Of a stretch of 64,000 bases of DNA, positions 60,323 through 64,000 are shown one piece after another. Source of the stretch: Trichobilharzia szidati. Lineage: Eukaryota; Platyhelminthes; Trematoda; Strigeidida; Schistosomatidae. The notes under the pieces were generated by a model, which was not told the origin of the DNA, did not search any database, and saw nothing but the letters and a program-made list of their open reading frames with translations. The position numbers were made by a program, and so were the translations under genes. Each line of letters begins with the position of its first letter. The first letter of the stretch is position 1. The stretch is taken from positions 29,254,865 through 29,318,864 of the forward strand of contig OX235275.1 of assembly GCA_944472155.2 (NCBI GenBank), in the 5' to 3' direction.

Positions 60323-61857
60323 TGGAACAACCTTGATATTTTTCCATGAGTCAGGAAAATAGTTTTGGAAAACAATTCATTGAAAACGTCGGTTAATGGG
60401 TAACATAAGATGTCAGCACACTTCTTAAGGATAACAGCAGGAAATCCATCAGGACCAAGGGACTGAGTAGGTTTGAGAGATTGAAGACACTTAAGGACAT
60501 CATTCGTGTTAAAACATGAGAAGCAGTCATTATTTATACTATTAGATTTGGGAATCATAACATCTGCAGGGATACATATGAAGGATTTATTAAGCATATC
60601 AACATCAAAAGAAGTATCATTCATAATTTGCTTACCACCTGTGATTTCCTTTAATAGCTTCCATATATTGGATGAGGATTTACATGAAAAAAAATTCTGG
60701 TTATAGAGAGCATTTAGTCTTTGTAATTCGGCTTTAATCAAAGTGTTCATTCTCTTAACATCAGATTTATTTCTCATTTTGTACAACCTCTCTCTCTCTT
60801 TTTCACGGCGAAGCTTTTTGAGTTGAGAAGAAGAGAAGCGGTCGAACTTTAGGTAGTTTGTCTCTTTTGGACAACAAACATCAAGACAGAAATTAAGATA
60901 ATGTGTTATGTTACTAATTGTGTTACCGAGAGCTTGTTCAGTAAACAAGTCCCAGTTTGTGTCTTTTAACATTTTCCTTCGATTCTGTATGTTGTCATGT
61001 GAATAACATCTGTGTTGTGTTTTCTTTCCAAGGTAGGAGAAGATCCTTTTGTGCTGCTTTCCATATACTTTGGGCAATATTCTTATGATGCAGTGATCAG
61101 AATTAAGTAGTGGGGTTTTTTTCCGAGCTTCAAATATTCCTATATCATTTGTAAACACAAGATCTAGAGTATTTTCCATTCGAGTCGGGAAGTTGACAAT
61201 GCTATCATGACCAAGTGAAATAAGGAAGCTGTGATCATTAGAATTGAAATCTCCAGTAACTATAGACAAGGAGTTCCCAAAATAGGTGGCAGCAAGGGAG
61301 GTAAATTCATCCGCAAATAAAGACAATTCAGTGGAATTGCATCCAGGCGCAATATAAATGTTCGAGATATATATGTAGTTATATTTTGACAAATGTTTAG
61401 GTCGACATTTAATGGTGAGGCAGTCGATATTTTCTCTAGAGAATTTGAAACATACTATATTAGATGTACACCATTGTGAATTGATGAAGATGGCGACACC
61501 GCCACCACGTTTCTTCCTGGAACTACACCGATCTTGTCTGAATAATTTGAAATCATGCAGGTACACTGGATTGTCATCGTATGGATCATGTAGCCATGTT
61601 TCTTGAAGTGATATGATCCCAGTATTTCGATATATGATGGAAGACACGAGTGATTGAAGACAGTTAATCTTGTCTGGCAGGGAGCGACAATTAATACTCA
61701 TAATTGCAGGAACAGTCATAAATTGAATAGGGGTATTTTTTAAGGCTCTTTGCCACTCGGCATGATGCTCTTTTTTGTCTTTTTTATGGTATTTCCGATC
61801 AGTAGGTTTTAAGAATATTAAATACTCACGAGAATAAATAATCCGATTAGAGGGCAT
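60280..61857 (-). pseudogene. LINE ORF2 first part: APE endonuclease and linker, 525 codons
   Basis: Residues 47-256 form an apurinic-endonuclease-like domain: N56 (SINCRS), E86 (LQETWL), RGGGVAIF (117-124), GDFN with D203/N205, TLDLVFTN (D232) and SDH (D254, H255). These cover the catalytic set. The linker that follows holds LKSLGPDGFPA-type residues (SLGPDGFPAVILKKC), the usual entry to the RT. The frame then runs off into nonsense after the shared frameshift (TIFLTHGK instead of an FPDSWK-type motif). The first 46 codons may be upstream of the true start; M47 is a plausible alternative. Confidence 0.9.
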
Positions 61858-62040
61858 ATTTGAATAAGATTTAATTATTTAAAATGAATTGGAAATGAGC
61901 AATTAGATGCAATATGATTTGTAATGTATAAGGTGTAACAGATATTCCACAGGGTCACAGACAGAGAAAGAAGAAGACGCAGAGTGCGATGAAAGGTCTA
62001 TATTATGAGCATGCAAGGTTTTAAATTAAGCGGTTACAAG

Positions 62041-62325
62041 TTAGTTATCATCTGTTAAAACAAGTCCAGCTAGACGTTCCTCTTCTTGTTCCAATGAGTT
62101 TATGCTAGTATTGGTTTCTGCAAAAGAAGAAAAGAAAAACTTATTAAGTGATATCATATTGGTTTTTGTCCTATTACAAAGGTATTTGGTAGCCCAAGAT
62201 TTAAGCAGGCCGCCAAGGTCGGAAAATGTTCCCTGCTTAAACATTTCTATTTGGTTCCCTCTCGTTTTGTTTGTGATTTGTTCTATAGCGCTTTTCTGAC
62301 TGCATCTGTTCATTGCTATCCTCAC
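62041..62325 (-). CDS. Possible LINE ORF1 tail, right arm, 94 codons
   Basis: This frame is open and co-oriented with the LINE, ending 183 bp before the ORF2 frame begins. It contains SDLGGLLKSWATKYL and a C-terminal acidic EQEEERLAG stretch. I see no zinc knuckle, PHD or esterase motif that would identify ORF1. The left-arm copy is interrupted by a stop, so it is not under clear constraint. Confidence 0.3.
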   Translation of the reverse strand: MRIAMNRCSQKSAIEQITNKTRGNQIEMFKQGTFSDLGGLLKSWATKYLCNRTKTNMISLNKFFFSSFAETNTSINSLEQEEERLAGLVLTDDN

Positions 62326-62904
62326 TAATGTCTTACTTATTCAGTTTTTGCACATCTACCCTTTTCTTCTTTTCTAGCTTGAATTCACGAATAACTTATT
62401 CAGCGATTAGAATTTGATGAATTATCTTGTCATGCAAATTGCATAGTTCCATCCGCACATGTTTCTCTCTCAAAAATTTAGAAGTAGGTAATTCAATTCA
62501 AACTAGATCACGACATCTGATCGATTTGAAAACGATTGTTTAGTCAATAGTACTTTGAAGCTGCCGAGTACTTGTTTGCTACCACTAAAAACCATGGGAC
62601 ACCGACGTCATCAACGATCGATATAATCACCTGGAGTGTACACCCGGAACGGGTGCAGGCATCTCTACCGCAATACACAATGACTTGTGATAACCTCTGA
62701 GAATCCTTCGTCTCACATATCCTGTTTGTTATATGCTTCATCATTTGAATTGTTAGTCAGGTGTGAGGTGAGCTGATAATGGTACATGAGGTTTAGTAGC
62801 ACTTCACCACTCCACCACCACTGTTTTGCAGTCACAAATGACGATAATCTCAGCGACTCTCTATGCTGAACTACCAGAGATATTTCATTATCGCCCTCAC
62901 TAAA

Positions 62905-63970
62905 AATATGAACGTGAAATTGTGTCATTCAGAGGACTGATATTCTCTGTGGAAGCGAAACACGGTTATGCTAGCATGTCATTTCTTCACACAATTGCAT
63001 GTGAGCACGCATCCTCCAACAGACGACAGCGTGGCGAACCCACAAAGCGTGAATCTGACCACAGGTTAACACTCTTCTGCGTCTTCTGTCGCATAAAATT
63101 CAATGTAATGCATTGTTCTCGTATCAGCTTATCGCATACTCACGTTGCTAACATGATAAGAGAAGTAAGCCAGTAATGAGGAAGTCTAATAAGGTTTTAT
63201 GTTTATTATTTTTTATCATTGTTATGGTGTGATGGGTGACTTTGTTTCAGGGTCATGCACAGCATATTGGACATTTCTATTCAATAACATTAAATGTGGA
63301 TAAGAGAATGGAAGTGAGAAAGAGATTATGATATGCAGATAGGCGGATGAAAATTTCAGATATGGTTTCTATTCATACATTAATAATCACAAGTACTATT
63401 TATTCATTCTTGTATTAGCTACAGCAGTTTTGCATGATCTTCATTATTCATCCTTCGTTTAAGTTACTCAATTCGATTTAAATTGACACACGTTGACGTG
63501 GTTCATTGTGGCTTGCATTCTCTGGCGAGATACTTTGATGAGATGAATGTGTATATGTTCGTCCACACCTGTGGAGTTAGAATATCAGTGTTGTCGGATC
63601 AGTCTCTGGCGCAAGCGATATGGAGTCTTTGCTACCTACCTCACACCATATTCTCTTGATATGAACACCACAAAAGTATTTCTGTGTTTCCATGATTCTG
63701 CTGAACCGATAAACTGTTTCACGTTCTTACGCCTCCTCTGTGATAGTTTCACTCACAAACTGTCAAATTGAAGTTATAGGATGAAGACATGCACATGGAA
63801 CGAAGTGATTATTCTCACAAAAATTGTCTCATGAAATATACTGACAGCATTTCATACCACACTCATACTTTGTTTGTTCAATCAACAAATTCACAGACAA
63901 GATTGAATATACTTCGCCACCTGACATCCAACTAGGGTTCACAGGATACGGATCGTATCTTTGAAAATGA
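62905..63970 (-). repeat. Repeat family R, copy a (right arm)
   Basis: This is the mirror copy of 28,760-29,825. It is close in sequence to its arm partner but diverged from copy b, so the a/b split is older than the palindrome. Confidence 0.75.
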
Positions 63971-64000
63971 CACATCCGAATCCCATCTTATTTCGCTTAG

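Larger units (their letters stand above)
58745..62330 (-). mobile_element. Non-LTR retrotransposon (CR1/Jockey-like LINE), right copy, nearly intact but dead
   Basis: This is the mirror of the left LINE and the better-preserved copy. It has only one frameshift inside the endonuclease-RT region (near 60,360, shared with the left copy). Its 3' end is the TTA/AAT microsatellite at 58,747-58,768. The 5' end is not defined. Confidence 0.9.
50320..64000 (-). repeat. Right arm of a large palindrome
   Basis: This is the inverted copy of 28,730-42,390 with every insertion in mirror position. It is truncated by the window end, so the true arm may be longer. Arm-specific frameshifts in the LINE and single-base changes elsewhere show two independently evolving copies rather than one sequence written twice. 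Confidence 0.95.

Noticed and set aside
28730..64000. Palindrome as a pure assembly artefact
   Set aside because: The arms differ by private indels, frameshifts and substitutions, and the centre has a coherent duplication-deletion history. An artefact is not excluded without long reads, but simple sequence mirroring is.

Overview
The window is eukaryotic, AT-rich, repeat-dominated DNA. I found no intact host gene, no rRNA, no functional tRNA and no CRISPR array. The combination of repeats points to a parasitic flatworm, most likely a schistosome or close relative. It includes a tRNA-derived SINE carrying a hammerhead ribozyme (the organisation known from the schistosome SM-alpha family), Penelope-like elements with a GIY-YIG endonuclease, an APE-type CR1/Jockey-like LINE ending in a TTA microsatellite, and RTE (SR2-like) relics. 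The species assignment is inference. Satellite arrays plus a large palindrome would fit a heterochromatic region such as the W sex chromosome, but sequence alone cannot show that.

Region 1 (1 to about 23,950) is a tandem array of 19 units with a period of about 1.28 kb. Each unit has a near-invariant core of about 625 bp, moderately conserved flanks and a hypervariable AT-rich spacer of about 300 bp. One unit has lost about 265 bp of its core. The last complete unit carries a 329-bp foldback insertion flanked by a 13-bp target duplication. One spacer-plus-flank block recurs almost unchanged 6.4 kb (five units) away.

Region 2 (about 23,950 to 28,729) is gene-poor, AT-rich DNA with a decayed pair of direct repeats.

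Region 3 (28,730 to 64,000) is one large imperfect palindrome. The left arm is 28,730-42,390 and the right arm is 50,320-64,000, where it runs off the window. The arms carry the same insertions in mirror order: a repeat family (two diverged copies per arm), a dead LINE, a Penelope-like endonuclease relic with a degenerate hammerhead, a foldback element with 238-bp inverted termini, RTE scraps and a hammerhead SINE. Shared stops and frameshifts show these elements were dead before the arms duplicated. Arm-specific frameshifts show the arms have since diverged.

The centre is more complex. A block containing the palindrome axis has been tandemly duplicated (40,409-44,719 and 44,720-51,658) at a 2-nt microhomology. 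The left duplicate then lost about 2.6 kb. The right duplicate keeps that 2.6 kb, which holds an RTE relic and a second Penelope-like endonuclease ORF (48,658-49,383). The result is four alternating copies of a block of about 1.3-2 kb in the orientation + - + -.

The genes do not form a pathway. Everything recognisable is mobile-element protein (endonuclease, reverse transcriptase), self-cleaving RNA, or non-coding repeat.
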